Shown: one piece after another, positions 8,139 to 16,339 of the stretch
Position numbering within the stretch: position 1 is the stretch's first letter
Layout: the number at the start of each line of letters is the position of its first letter
DNA from: Maribacter sp. PR1
GTDB taxonomy: Bacteria > Bacteroidota > Bacteroidia > Flavobacteriales > Flavobacteriaceae
Reading direction: 5' to 3'
Assembly: GCF_028464145.1 (NCBI RefSeq)
Contig: NZ_JAQPCG010000009.1
Span: 148,627-212,626 of the forward strand
DNA length: 64,000 nt
Made by a program: the position numbers and the translations under genes
Notes under the pieces: model-generated
Told to the model about the DNA's origin: nothing
What the model saw: only the letters and a program-made list of their open reading frames with translations
Database searches by the model: none

Positions 8139-8735
8139 ATGAAAATGGGAATTATTGGTGCAGGGCAGATAGGCAAGGCACTTGCAAAGAAATTGATAAA
8201 AGCAGGCTACCCTGTAATCCTTTCAAATTCAAGGGGCATGGAATCATTACAACCGCTTGTGGAAGAACTCGGAACATTAGCCACGGCTGGTACAAACGAA
8301 GATGCCTGCAATGCGGATGTAATAATTTTAGCTGTGATGTGGTGGCATATACCCGATGTCCTAAATAAGCTTAAGAAACAGCTTAAAGGAAAAATAGTCA
8401 TTGATGTAAGCAATAATTTTACAAAGGACGGCGATTCTCCCAAATTGGAAAAGCCAACGGGTGTTATCGTTGCAGAACTAATACCTGATACTAAAATCGT
8501 CAAAGCATTCAACCATTTATTTGGAAAGTGGATTGAAGCAGAACCTATAGTAGGGAACGGCAAACGTGTCAGCTTTATTTCAGGGGACTACGTATCTGCC
8601 AAAGAGATTGTGGGGAAAATAATAACAGAATTAGGATTTAAGGTGATTGACCTTGGTAACCTGGAACAAGGGGGCCGCATAACCGATGTTGGGAATGCCT
8701 TATCCGGGTTGAATTTGGTCAGTTACCCAAATTAA
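8139..8735 (+). CDS. NADPH-dependent F420 reductase-like NAD(P)-binding protein
   Basis: A 198-residue protein starting MKMGIIGAGQIGKALAKKL, a dinucleotide-binding GxGxxG loop, followed by VILSNSRGMESL, in which Ser-Arg after the second strand suits NADP. The central VIILAVMWWHIPDVL and the KIVIDVSNNF segments match the coenzyme F420-dependent NADP oxidoreductase family (COG2085). Bacteroidota lack F420 as far as known, so the true substrate is probably something else. The gene follows a terminator and is followed after 17 bp by an MDR gene, with which it likely forms an operon. Confidence 0.75.
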   Translation: MKMGIIGAGQIGKALAKKLIKAGYPVILSNSRGMESLQPLVEELGTLATAGTNEDACNADVIILAVMWWHIPDVLNKLKKQLKGKIVIDVSNNFTKDGDSPKLEKPTGVIVAELIPDTKIVKAFNHLFGKWIEAEPIVGNGKRVSFISGDYVSAKEIVGKIITELGFKVIDLGNLEQGGRITDVGNALSGLNLVSYPN

Positions 8736-8752
8736 TTTTAATAAAAATTTTC

Positions 8753-9748
8753 ATGAAAGCATTAGTTTATCGTCATAAAAACACCTTAAATGACTTTAAA
8801 ATCAGATTAGAAGAAGTTGCCGATCCAAAAATCAGCGATACCGATATTCAAGTCGGTATTAAAGCATTCGGGGTTAATCCGGGAGAGGCATTATTCAGGA
8901 GAATTTTAGATGCTCCTAAAGGCGAGTACCGTATTTTAGGATATGAATTTAGCGGGATAGTAGAACAAAAAGGAGCGAAAGTATCAGGGTTCGACATAGG
9001 TGACCGAGTGTTCGGTATAGGTGATACTTCACGGCAGGGAGCTTATGCAGAGCTTATAGCGGTAGATCACCGTTTAATAGCGAAGATACCCGACTTTGCA
9101 CCTTATGACCATGCAGCGGCAGCTCCAGTAGGAACTGTGACTGCTTATCAGTCCCTATTCCGCTTTAACAATAAGCTCCCCTCTGATGTGAAGACCGTTT
9201 TAATTTTGGGAGCAGCTGGAGGCGTAGGGTCAATGGCCATTCAATTATTAAAAGCAAAGACGAACGTAACGATAATTGCAACTGCTTCCAAGCCACAATC
9301 GCAAAACTGGGTCAAAGAACTTGGTGCGGATATTATTGTTGATCACCACTCGGATGTTTTAAAGCAACTGAAAGAAGAAGGGATTGACCAAGTTGATTTT
9401 GTCTTTGCCGCCAATGGACTCAAAAATGCCATATCTTGGCTTCCAGAGCTCATCAAACCTTACGGGTATCTTGCACCAATCGAGGGACTGGGCGATATAG
9501 ATATCTGGCCATTGATGAACAAATCTGTAACCGTCTTCTTGGAAATGGTTTTTTCCAAGTCCATTTTTGGGGTAAATCAAGAAAGCCAGGGAGCTATACT
9601 CCGTGAATTGATTGGACTTTTGATGGAAGGTAGGATTAAGTCGCCTGTTAAACAGACATTTAGCGGTTTGAGCGTGGCAAATATACTTCAAGCACATTCA
9701 GCTCTTGAAGAAAGAAGCACCGTCGGAAAAATTGTAATAAACCTTTGA
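8753..9748 (+). CDS. MDR/zinc-type alcohol dehydrogenase-like, quinone oxidoreductase group
   Basis: A 331-residue medium-chain reductase. The GroES-like domain covers residues 1-120 (GVNPGEALFRR, then GYEFSGIVEQKGAKVSGFDIGDRVFG). The Rossmann motif LGAAGGVGSMAIQL is near 159-172. No zinc-binding Cys cluster is visible, which points to the zinc-free quinone oxidoreductase / zinc-binding-like ZADH branch (the ADH of the YhfP/AdhP-like group). It lies 17 bp after the F420-reductase-like gene. The substrate is probably a quinone or an enone. Confidence 0.83.
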   Translation: MKALVYRHKNTLNDFKIRLEEVADPKISDTDIQVGIKAFGVNPGEALFRRILDAPKGEYRILGYEFSGIVEQKGAKVSGFDIGDRVFGIGDTSRQGAYAELIAVDHRLIAKIPDFAPYDHAAAAPVGTVTAYQSLFRFNNKLPSDVKTVLILGAAGGVGSMAIQLLKAKTNVTIIATASKPQSQNWVKELGADIIVDHHSDVLKQLKEEGIDQVDFVFAANGLKNAISWLPELIKPYGYLAPIEGLGDIDIWPLMNKSVTVFLEMVFSKSIFGVNQESQGAILRELIGLLMEGRIKSPVKQTFSGLSVANILQAHSALEERSTVGKIVINL

Positions 9749-9976
9749 GCCAATAAATTCCAAGAAACTACATTGGAAAATGGTATGAAGGTTCACCTCA
9801 AGGATAAACGTATTGAAACTTAAGATTACAGTTGCTTTTTAGTAGTACCATTGGCTTAAGGCCATAGGTTTGTTCGCCCACATGTAAATTCAGTCTACTG
9901 ATATACTCGCTTACTTTTGCCATAAATTTCCTGATGGGAATAGAACAACTCTTGTTTAAATGACCTCCTTCTCGTA

Positions 9977-10342
9977 TCAATAATCTTTCAATTCCTTTTG
10001 CTCAATTACAAAAGCCTTGAGTTCGGCCATTTTGCCATCACGGAATTTTCATATATCACAGTACGCGTATTGAATACTTTCTCCACTTTTGTTAACCACT
10101 GTGATTTGACCAATTGCTGTAAGGTAATCACTCTCAGCCATCAAATTTATGACCTCATTTTGCGGCGGTTCAATATATTCGTTGTGCATCTATTTTCGGA
10201 CAGCTCCTTTTCCATTTAGAATCTGGTCACCTACAAATACCCATTTCGTATCGTCGGTACAGTATTGAAGGAATTCTTCATAATTACCTTTGGAAACCGC
10301 TTTATTTGCTTTCTGTAGAATTATTTTATTGGTTTCAGACAT
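9977..10342 (-). pseudogene. NTF2/SnoaL-like pseudogene with two in-frame stops
   Basis: From ATG 10342 (or 10345) the frame reads MSETNKIILQKANKAVSKG and on to GAVRK. It meets TAG at 10190-10192 (codon 51), continues with HNEYIEPPQNEVINLMAES, meets TGA at 10049-10051 (codon 98, where Trp is expected in CDI-stop-KFRDGKMAELK), and ends at TGA 9977-9979. Length and fold elements match a full NTF2-like protein of about 121 residues, so this is a decayed gene. Its N-terminus is nearly identical to the partial gene at 1-117. The stops suit C-to-T or G-to-A changes. Confidence 0.72.
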
Positions 10343-10442
10343 CATAGTTTATTTTTACCTGATTATTGTCAAGGTTATAGGCCAGCAGGCATAATGTCCC
10401 AAAGGTCGCAAATGCTGATCGGTCTTTTTTGTCTGTCGGAAT

Positions 10443-11255
10443 TTACTTTCTTCCCATCAGTGCTGTCGGTGTCTGGCCATATTGTTTTTTGAAAGCATAG
10501 GAGAAATGTGACAGGTTTTCAAAACCTGTTTCCAAATACACCTCAACAGGTTTCTTGTTCTTTTCGGTCAGTTGGTAGTGGGCCAACGCCAAGCGTTTCT
10601 GGGTCAGCCAACGCTGTGGGGTTGTATTGTAAATCTTCCTAAAATCCCGCTTGAAAGTTGTCAAACTGCGCCCTGTCAAATAAGCGAACTTTTCCAATGG
10701 CATATTGAACATAAAATTCCTTTCCATAAAACCTGACATATCAATTTTATGTGGTGTTTGAAAGTTGGACAACACATGGTCAATGTTATTGTCAAGGGTT
10801 CTCAAAATACTGATTGCTTCCGTGATTTTCAGTGAAGCAATGGTTTCCGGAAATTGCTCTTGTATGTCAAAATAAGGTAGCAATGAAGCAAGGCAACTTT
10901 CCAATAGCGGGTGCTTGCCAAAACTTCGGATGGTTTGTGTGCCGGAACCTGTTGATTTTACGTCCAGATTGGTGTAAAAATCCCGCAGCCTCTCAATGGA
11001 AAGATGCATTACAACTGATTTATGTGGTTGTCCGTCTTTTGGGTAATTGATGATTGTGGCCAACTGATTTCTTGGAATGAGGAAAATGTCGCCTGCTTTA
11101 AATACATAAGTTTTATCGGCTTGAATAATCTTTGTTTCGCCCGAAATGAACCACACAAGCATATGGTGGTCAAACACGACTTCTGTCTTAAACAACTTGT
11201 CTTCGTAGCAAGAAAGTTTAATGTCTTCTGTTATGTATTTTAGTTTGAAATCCAT
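10443..11255 (-). CDS. AraC family transcriptional regulator
   Basis: A 270-residue protein with an N-terminal cupin-like sensor (IQADKTYVFKAGDIFLIPRN) and two C-terminal helix-turn-helix motifs (FAYLTGRSLTTFKRDFRKIY and PVEVYLETGFENLSHFSYAF, ending KKQYGQTPTAL). I chose the ATG at 11255. The open frame extends to a TTG at 11288, but that would overlap the preceding SDR stop codon. The gene follows the SDR gene on the same strand and the two probably form an operon in which it activates or represses its own unit. Confidence 0.85.
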   Translation of the reverse strand: MDFKLKYITEDIKLSCYEDKLFKTEVVFDHHMLVWFISGETKIIQADKTYVFKAGDIFLIPRNQLATIINYPKDGQPHKSVVMHLSIERLRDFYTNLDVKSTGSGTQTIRSFGKHPLLESCLASLLPYFDIQEQFPETIASLKITEAISILRTLDNNIDHVLSNFQTPHKIDMSGFMERNFMFNMPLEKFAYLTGRSLTTFKRDFRKIYNTTPQRWLTQKRLALAHYQLTEKNKKPVEVYLETGFENLSHFSYAFKKQYGQTPTALMGRK

Positions 11256-11284
11256 ACGCTTGTGTGATTGTAAATTTACAAATC

Positions 11285-12280
11285 TCAATTAGGCCGGAAC
11301 GTTATGCCTGTAATTTCTTCACTTAATTCCCACAAACGCTTTGCATTAGTTTCATCCAAAGAATAAGGTTTTACACCTGATGAAAATTCTTGCGCTAAAT
11401 ACAATTCGGCTATATTGTTGTCTTCGCAATACACACCTCCGATATTGTTTAGTAAGGGACTTGTAGCACACCAAATTGTTGTAGACGCGCCTTGGGGAAT
11501 TGTTTTGAGTGAAGCCGCGACTTCTGGCGACATATTTCCCTTTTCATCACAAAAGCCCATTTGTATAAACAATTCCAACGGTGCTTCTCTTGCTAATTCT
11601 GTTCCGCCAATAGAACCAGGATGCAATGAATAGGCCCTTACGCCAAATTCTTTGGCACGATTGTCCAGTTCAAGTGAAAATAAATTGACTGCGGTTTTGG
11701 ATTGCCCGTAACCTTGCAAGGTTTCATATTCACGATGTTCAAAATTTGGGTCATCAAAATTGAAAGGTGCAAATTGATGTCCTTGAGAAGAAACATTTAT
11801 TACCCTTGCACCATTGGCTTCCTTTAATGCTTTCCATAATTTGGCCGTGAGTTGAAACTGTGCCAAATAATTTACTGCTAATTGTGATTCAATTCCACGA
11901 TGGTCTCTGCGTAACGGAACCCACATAATTCCTGCATTGTTGATAAGCAAGTGTAAAGGTCTACCAGAAGCTAAGAACTTTTCAGCAAATGTGTCAATGG
12001 AATGATGATCTAGTAAATCCATTTTTTCTATTTCTACGTTGTCAATGCCTTGTAGATTTCCCTCAGCTTTTTCAGTGTTCCTCGCTGGAACGATTACGGT
12101 TGCGCCGGCGTTGGCAAGTGTCTTTACCGTTTCCAAACCAATCCCTGTGCTACCGCCTGTTACAATGGCGATTTTTCCTTTCAGGTCAATTCCTTTAATA
12201 ACTTCAGTTGAAGTCGATTTTGCGTCGAAGCCATAACCTATTGGTTTCTGTAATGCTCCGTTGTAATTTGTCTGTCCCAT
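11285..12280 (-). CDS. SDR family oxidoreductase (retinol dehydrogenase-like)
   Basis: A 331-residue short-chain dehydrogenase with a 30-residue N-terminal extension. TGGSTGIG is near residues 41-48, LLINNAGIMWVP near 110-121, a catalytic Ser in NVSSQGHQF, and Tyr-Lys in GYGQSKTAVN. The length and the long C-terminal region (LHPGSIGGTELAREAPL and following) fit the retinol/WW-oxidoreductase-like group common in environmental bacteria. The substrate is unknown. Its promoter is likely the minus-strand box at 12301-12308, and the AraC gene follows downstream. Confidence 0.87.
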   Translation of the reverse strand: MGQTNYNGALQKPIGYGFDAKSTSTEVIKGIDLKGKIAIVTGGSTGIGLETVKTLANAGATVIVPARNTEKAEGNLQGIDNVEIEKMDLLDHHSIDTFAEKFLASGRPLHLLINNAGIMWVPLRRDHRGIESQLAVNYLAQFQLTAKLWKALKEANGARVINVSSQGHQFAPFNFDDPNFEHREYETLQGYGQSKTAVNLFSLELDNRAKEFGVRAYSLHPGSIGGTELAREAPLELFIQMGFCDEKGNMSPEVAASLKTIPQGASTTIWCATSPLLNNIGGVYCEDNNIAELYLAQEFSSGVKPYSLDETNAKRLWELSEEITGITFRPN

Positions 12281-12300
12281 TATTAATTATTTTGTTAAGA

Positions 12301-12330
12301 CAAAAGTAGAGGGCAGTTAACTGGTCAACT
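12301..12330 (-). promoter_or_regulatory. Bacteroidota-type promoter of the SDR-AraC unit
   Basis: On the minus strand, the -7 element TACTTTTG (positions 12308-12301) lies 20 bp upstream of the SDR start, preceded by a TTGACC -33-like element at about 12327-12322. A palindrome CAGTTAACTG (12314-12323) between the two may be a regulator site. Confidence 0.5.
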
Positions 12331-12360
12331 ATGTTCAAAAGTCCGAATTTACTTTGTTCA

Positions 12361-12738
12361 AAAGGCCACTATTTTCGAAAGTGCAGTTCCGGCAAATATG
12401 ATTCATTATGGTATGACAAAAACCTCACCTTGCGCTATTGCAAATGGTATTTCAAAACTTACAAAAGGAACAGAGGTCACGGTTAATACAATTTTGGGAG
12501 GCCCACTTATTCTGAGGAGGTTTCACGAGTCGTCGAGAAACTTGCTAAAACTCAAAATCTTGACTATGAAGAAATAAAAAATAGTATTTTACAACAATCA
12601 AATCCGCATATTTTGTTAAAAAGATTTATAGACCCTGCGGAAATAGCAAATTTAGCAACTTACCTATCGAGCCCCTTTGTCAATTGCTTTAAATGTAGCA
12701 ACTTTGAGAGCAGATGCGGGAGTTCTAAAAACGATACC
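12361..12738 (+). pseudogene. SDR C-terminal fragment, frameshifted
   Basis: Translated pieces [76 protein letters not shown] and LSIALNVATLRADAGVLKTI lie in order but in shifting frames (shifts near 12505 and 12675). They match residues about 150-263 of the intact SDR at 5639-6430, including its HYGMTK active-site segment. The Rossmann half is missing. This is a 5'-truncated, double-frameshifted paralogue left by duplication or recombination. Open frame continues to about 12925 without recognizable homology. Confidence 0.78.
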
Positions 12739-12921
12739 GATCTTTGTATGCAGTTATTCAAAGAAAACGTACTTCGTCGCTGCTCTAGGATTTGCAAGCA
12801 ATGTGATGCATAGAAACAGGGAGAGCAATAAAGTTGACAGCGCATTTGATTATCTTAAAAATGGCAATCAATACGCTGATGAAATATTAGACAAAGTGAC
12901 ACATAGTTTAACTCGGATTAA

Positions 12922-13659
12922 ATGACAAAACAATATAATAACCCATTCATTCTTGCTTTAAAGGCGCGTAACCTTACCGTTGAAGTTCACCGTCATTCAG
13001 CATATCAAATTGTCTTGTCAAACGATACTCCCTTTAATTCAACCATTAATGGAACTTTATATGAAAGCATTCACGGTTTCCTCATAAAACCGCATATCCC
13101 GCATTTTTGCGTGGCAGAAAAAGGTACATTGAATGTTTTAAATATAGAGCCCTACTCCAATATCGGGTTGGAACTGGCAAGTAGGTTTAAAGAAGATCAG
13201 GGTAATATTGTCTTTGACTCGCCACCCGAAACGAATTCCTTTTTTCAAACACCCAAGGATAGTTTGGATGTTACCAAAGTAGTTGATGCTTTGCTCTCCA
13301 AATTACCTTCCAATAACTATGATGAAAGAGTAACTAAAATAGTTGAATACATCAAGGTAAATTACTTTAGATCCGATATCACACCGCAAACTTTTGCAGA
13401 TATTGTTTTTCTTTCTCCATCCCGTTTAGCATCTCTATTTAAGCAGCAAACCGGTAGTAGTCTTTCTAAGTATTTATTATGGACCCGGCTACGTCAGGCC
13501 ATCTATATCACGCTTTCCGATAAAGATAAAAGTCTTACTGATATTGCTTACGACACCGGATTTTATGACCTGCCACAATTGAATAAATATATGTATGAAA
13601 TGTTTGGGATGCCCCCTACAGCCTTAAAGCACAATAGTGATCTGATTCAGGTCTACTAG
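12922..13659 (+). CDS. AraC family transcriptional regulator
   Basis: A 245-residue AraC protein with an N-terminal cupin-like domain (VEVHRHSAYQIVLSND, then PHIPHFCV) and a C-terminal double helix-turn-helix (FADIVFLSPSRLASLFKQQT and SLTDIAYDTGFYDLPQLNKY, ending MFGMPPTALK). The tail NSDLIQVY is coded by DNA that resembles a box repeated upstream of four nearby promoters (13761, 15635, 16255, 18107), with only synonymous differences over the NSDLIQV codons. It is therefore the best candidate activator of the 13.8-19.3 kb oxidoreductase genes. The start ATG overlaps the end of a non-homologous upstream frame. Confidence 0.85.
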   Translation: MTKQYNNPFILALKARNLTVEVHRHSAYQIVLSNDTPFNSTINGTLYESIHGFLIKPHIPHFCVAEKGTLNVLNIEPYSNIGLELASRFKEDQGNIVFDSPPETNSFFQTPKDSLDVTKVVDALLSKLPSNNYDERVTKIVEYIKVNYFRSDITPQTFADIVFLSPSRLASLFKQQTGSSLSKYLLWTRLRQAIYITLSDKDKSLTDIAYDTGFYDLPQLNKYMYEMFGMPPTALKHNSDLIQVY

Positions 13660-13760
13660 CATAAAATTTTTAAAGACATCACATACTACGCCGGGTATCC
13701 GCATTTTATGTTGGTACCTTTTTTCTTTTCCACAAAGCAACTTTAATGCTATCAACATAC

Positions 13761-13807
13761 AACAGTGATTTGATACAAGTTTGACCAAACCCTTCTACGC
13801 AACTTTG
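13761..13807 (+). promoter_or_regulatory. repeated promoter module, copy B
   Basis: The box AACAGTGATTTGATACAA plus GTTT (13761-13782), 16 bp, then GCAACTTTG (13799-13807). The TTTG after the box and CAACTTTG suit Bacteroidota -33 and -7 elements, so the box sits where an AraC activator binds. The start codon of the MDR gene follows at 13840. Confidence 0.7.
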
Positions 13808-13839
13808 TAATATCATTTTAAACCATTAAAAATTATATT

Positions 13840-14784
13840 ATGAAAGCAATAGTTTATAAGCAATTCGGAAGTACAGATGTTTTACAACTCGTAGAAGAAC
13901 CAAAACCTACGGTAAAAGCAGATCAGGTCCTGATAAAAGTGAAAGCATTTTCCATTAATCCTATGGATTGGAAAATCAGAAAGGGAGAAATGAAACTTAT
14001 GTCCGGTGCAAAATTTCTCAAAAAAACCGGAGCTGACTTTTCAGGCATTGTGGAAGAAACTGGTTCTGGAGTTGGCCACCTTAAAAAGGGAGATGCCGTT
14101 TTTGGCGTCGTAAAAAACCTAATGAAAGAAGGTGTTTCTGCAGAATACATTACCGTAACCGCTTCATTAGTTTGGAAAAAACCAACTGATGTCAGTTTTT
14201 CCTAGGCTGCCTCCATTCCTGTAGTTGGTACGGCAGCGGTTACAGCGTTACAAAAAATGGGAAACATTAAATCAACAACTACCATTTTGGTAAACGGCGC
14301 GACTGGTGGTTTCGGTATGTTTTTACTGCAATTCTTAAAACAGAAAGAAGCAAAGGTAACAGCAGTTACAAGTACAAAAGGAATTGAATTTGCAAAAAAA
14401 TGGGGTGCAAATAAGGTGATTGACTACACAAAAACAAATGTTCTTTCACAGAAAACCACCTACGACATTGTTATCGATTTATCTGGTACAATGGGATACA
14501 AAAATGCCAAACAACTATTGAACTCAAAAGGCTTGTTTTTGAATCCAACTCCAAAACCAATTGAAATACCAACTTCGCTTTTCAAAAACCTATTTACAGC
14601 CAAAAAACACATTGTTATACTCTCCAGTCCATCAACAAAGCATACCGAGGTTTTGATAGGTTCGGTAAAAAAAGGATTTCAAATTGAAGTCAACAAAGTA
14701 TTTCCGTTTACCCAATTCAAAGAAGCCTATCAATACGCTGAAAAAGGTGGTATCATTGGAAAAGTAGCAGTTGAAATTAATTAG
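13840..14784 (+). pseudogene. MDR NAD(P)-dependent oxidoreductase interrupted by amber codon
   Basis: One frame of 315 codons runs from ATG 13840 to TAG 14782-14784, with a single in-frame TAG at 14203-14205 (codon 122). The first part has the GroES-like domain (MKAIVYKQFGSTDVLQLVEE, then GADFSGIVEETGSGV). The second part (AASIPVVGTAAVTAL, NGATGGFGMFLLQF) has the NADP-binding Rossmann fold. In relatives the amber position, before AASIP, is commonly Glu or Gln. Without readthrough the enzyme is lost, although the second part could be translated from 14257 as a headless fragment. It lies behind promoter copy B. Confidence 0.75.
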
Positions 14785-14864
14785 GGAACACACAAAATAT
14801 GGGTTTGATAATAGCCAAAACCTATATCGAACCACCTTCAAATAATCATTAATAAATCATAACA

Positions 14865-15614
14865 ATGTTAATTAAAATAGACAACACTATTAAATATGGT
14901 AAGCAGCATGGGGGCTTTGGAATACAAATTTTATATCCGGGACTTATGTTGCCCGAACTGAATGACACTGGCTATGCTACCATTGGAAGAATAGATCAGG
15001 CACGTATAACACCGGGTACTCTTATCCCAATGCATCACCATAAGAACGATGAAATCCTTACGTACTTACGCAGTGGTAAAGTAAAGCACAAGGATTCTGA
15101 AGGACATTCTGATATAATTTCCAACCAAAAATTGATGATGATGAATGCGGGCTCAAATTTTTTTCATGAAGAAAAAACTTTGGAAGAAGATGGAACTCTA
15201 GAAGGGTTGCAAATTTTCATAAGACCCGAAGTCGATGGATTAAAACCACAAGTGCAATTTCATCAATTATCAGAAACTTACAGTATTAATCAATGGCGAA
15301 AAATAGCAGGCAAAGGAGATGATTATCCATTGCAAATAAGAAGCAATACTTGGATAATGGATATGCAGTTGCAAAAAGGGGAAGAAATGTTTTTGCCCGA
15401 GCTATCTATTGAAAATACCTCATTTCTATTTTATGTCTTTAAAGGAGAAATACAGTTCAATGCCAATGTACAAATAAACACAGGCGAAAGTACTTTAATA
15501 GAAAATGAAAATCCAATTTTCGTGGCATCTGAAACCACTGACATTGTTTTATTTATTACCCAAACAGATGCAAAACATTTTGATGGTGGTATGTATAGCG
15601 GTAATCTTCAATAA
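14865..15614 (+). CDS. pirin family protein
   Basis: A 249-residue double-cupin protein. GRIDQARITPGTLIPMHHHKNDEILTYL contains the metal-binding histidines of the pirin N-terminal cupin, and the C-terminal cupin carries VFKGEIQFNANVQI. Bacterial pirins are iron proteins; several act as quercetin dioxygenases or redox-sensing co-regulators. It lies 80 bp after the broken MDR gene with no obvious promoter of its own, so it is probably in the copy-B transcript. Confidence 0.82.
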   Translation: MLIKIDNTIKYGKQHGGFGIQILYPGLMLPELNDTGYATIGRIDQARITPGTLIPMHHHKNDEILTYLRSGKVKHKDSEGHSDIISNQKLMMMNAGSNFFHEEKTLEEDGTLEGLQIFIRPEVDGLKPQVQFHQLSETYSINQWRKIAGKGDDYPLQIRSNTWIMDMQLQKGEEMFLPELSIENTSFLFYVFKGEIQFNANVQINTGESTLIENENPIFVASETTDIVLFITQTDAKHFDGGMYSGNLQ

Positions 15615-15634
15615 ATAACCAAACAGAGCTATAC

Positions 15635-15681
15635 AACAGTGATTTAATACAAGTTTAACTCCTTCAATCACTGCAACTTTG
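15635..15681 (+). promoter_or_regulatory. repeated promoter module, copy C
   Basis: The box at 15635-15656 differs from copy B by one base (TTA for TTG). After 16 bp comes GCAACTTTG at 15673-15681. The SRPBCC gene starts 27 bp downstream. Confidence 0.7.
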
Positions 15682-15708
15682 GAGTATAAATGATTAATAA
15701 CTAGTAAA

Positions 15709-16278
15709 ATGAAAACAACAAAAAATAACAAGAAGGATTCCAACAAAAATCCTGAAATAACGGTCACAGTGATTATTGACTCGCAAATAGAGAGAGCATT
15801 CGATTATATAGCTCCAATCAATCTAACGCACATCTTTCGTGGAAATTCATTGATTCCGGCAATTGTAGATACTAGTGTAAAACAAGGATGGGATAAAGCA
15901 GGATTAAAAAGAACGGTTCACTTTGCAGATGGTTCTACTTCTCAAGAAAGTCTTTTAACAGTCAATGCACCAACTTCCTTTTCATACAAGAATGAGGATT
16001 TTACCTCAAAAGTCCTTTCAGCATTACTTAAAAGAATTGAAGGGGAATGGCAGTTCACTGATTTAGGAAACAATCAAACAAAAATCGAATGGACCTACCG
16101 CACAGTTCCAACAAACTTTTTCGCGAGGATTATGGTAAAGTTGGTATTAATGAAGCAGTTGATGTCAGTACTTAAAAATGCTATGGACATTATTGTAAAT
16201 GATCTTGAAAGCGGACAACTTGAAAAAGGAACTACTTGGAACACTAAAGAGCAGAACAGTGATTTGATACAAGTTTGA
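15709..16278 (+). CDS. SRPBCC (START-like) family protein
   Basis: A 189-residue protein. The opening ITVTVIIDSQIERAFDYIAP and the middle GEWQFTDLGNNQTKIEWTY are characteristic of the SRPBCC helix-grip fold, which binds hydrophobic ligands (polyketide cyclase / START group). No catalytic residues can be assigned. The last codons, EQNSDLIQV and stop, coincide with the box of promoter copy D, so the C-terminal tail is regulatory DNA read as protein. It lies behind promoter copy C. Confidence 0.75.
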   Translation: MKTTKNNKKDSNKNPEITVTVIIDSQIERAFDYIAPINLTHIFRGNSLIPAIVDTSVKQGWDKAGLKRTVHFADGSTSQESLLTVNAPTSFSYKNEDFTSKVLSALLKRIEGEWQFTDLGNNQTKIEWTYRTVPTNFFARIMVKLVLMKQLMSVLKNAMDIIVNDLESGQLEKGTTWNTKEQNSDLIQV

Positions 16279-16301
16279 AGATGAACTTGTTCGCAACTTT
16301 G
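16255..16301 (+). promoter_or_regulatory. repeated promoter module, copy D (overlaps end of SRPBCC gene)
   Basis: The box at 16255-16276 is identical to copy B, followed after 16 bp by GCAACTTTG at 16293-16301. It overlaps the last codons of the SRPBCC gene and serves the NmrA-like gene. The predicted transcript start near 16308 makes ATG 16340 a better start than ATG 16310. Confidence 0.7.
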
Positions 16302-16339
16302 TAATGTAAATGATAAACATCAACAAAAAATATAAACAG

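Noticed and set aside
9798..9980. 60-codon minus-strand frame between the MDR gene and the NTF2 pseudogene
   Set aside because: No domain features; it overlaps the pseudogene end and is likely chance.
14203..14205. Amber codon read as an amino acid (pyrrolysine or suppression)
   Set aside because: No reason to expect it in this phylum, and other genes nearby carry different stop codons in frame, so decay is the simpler reading.
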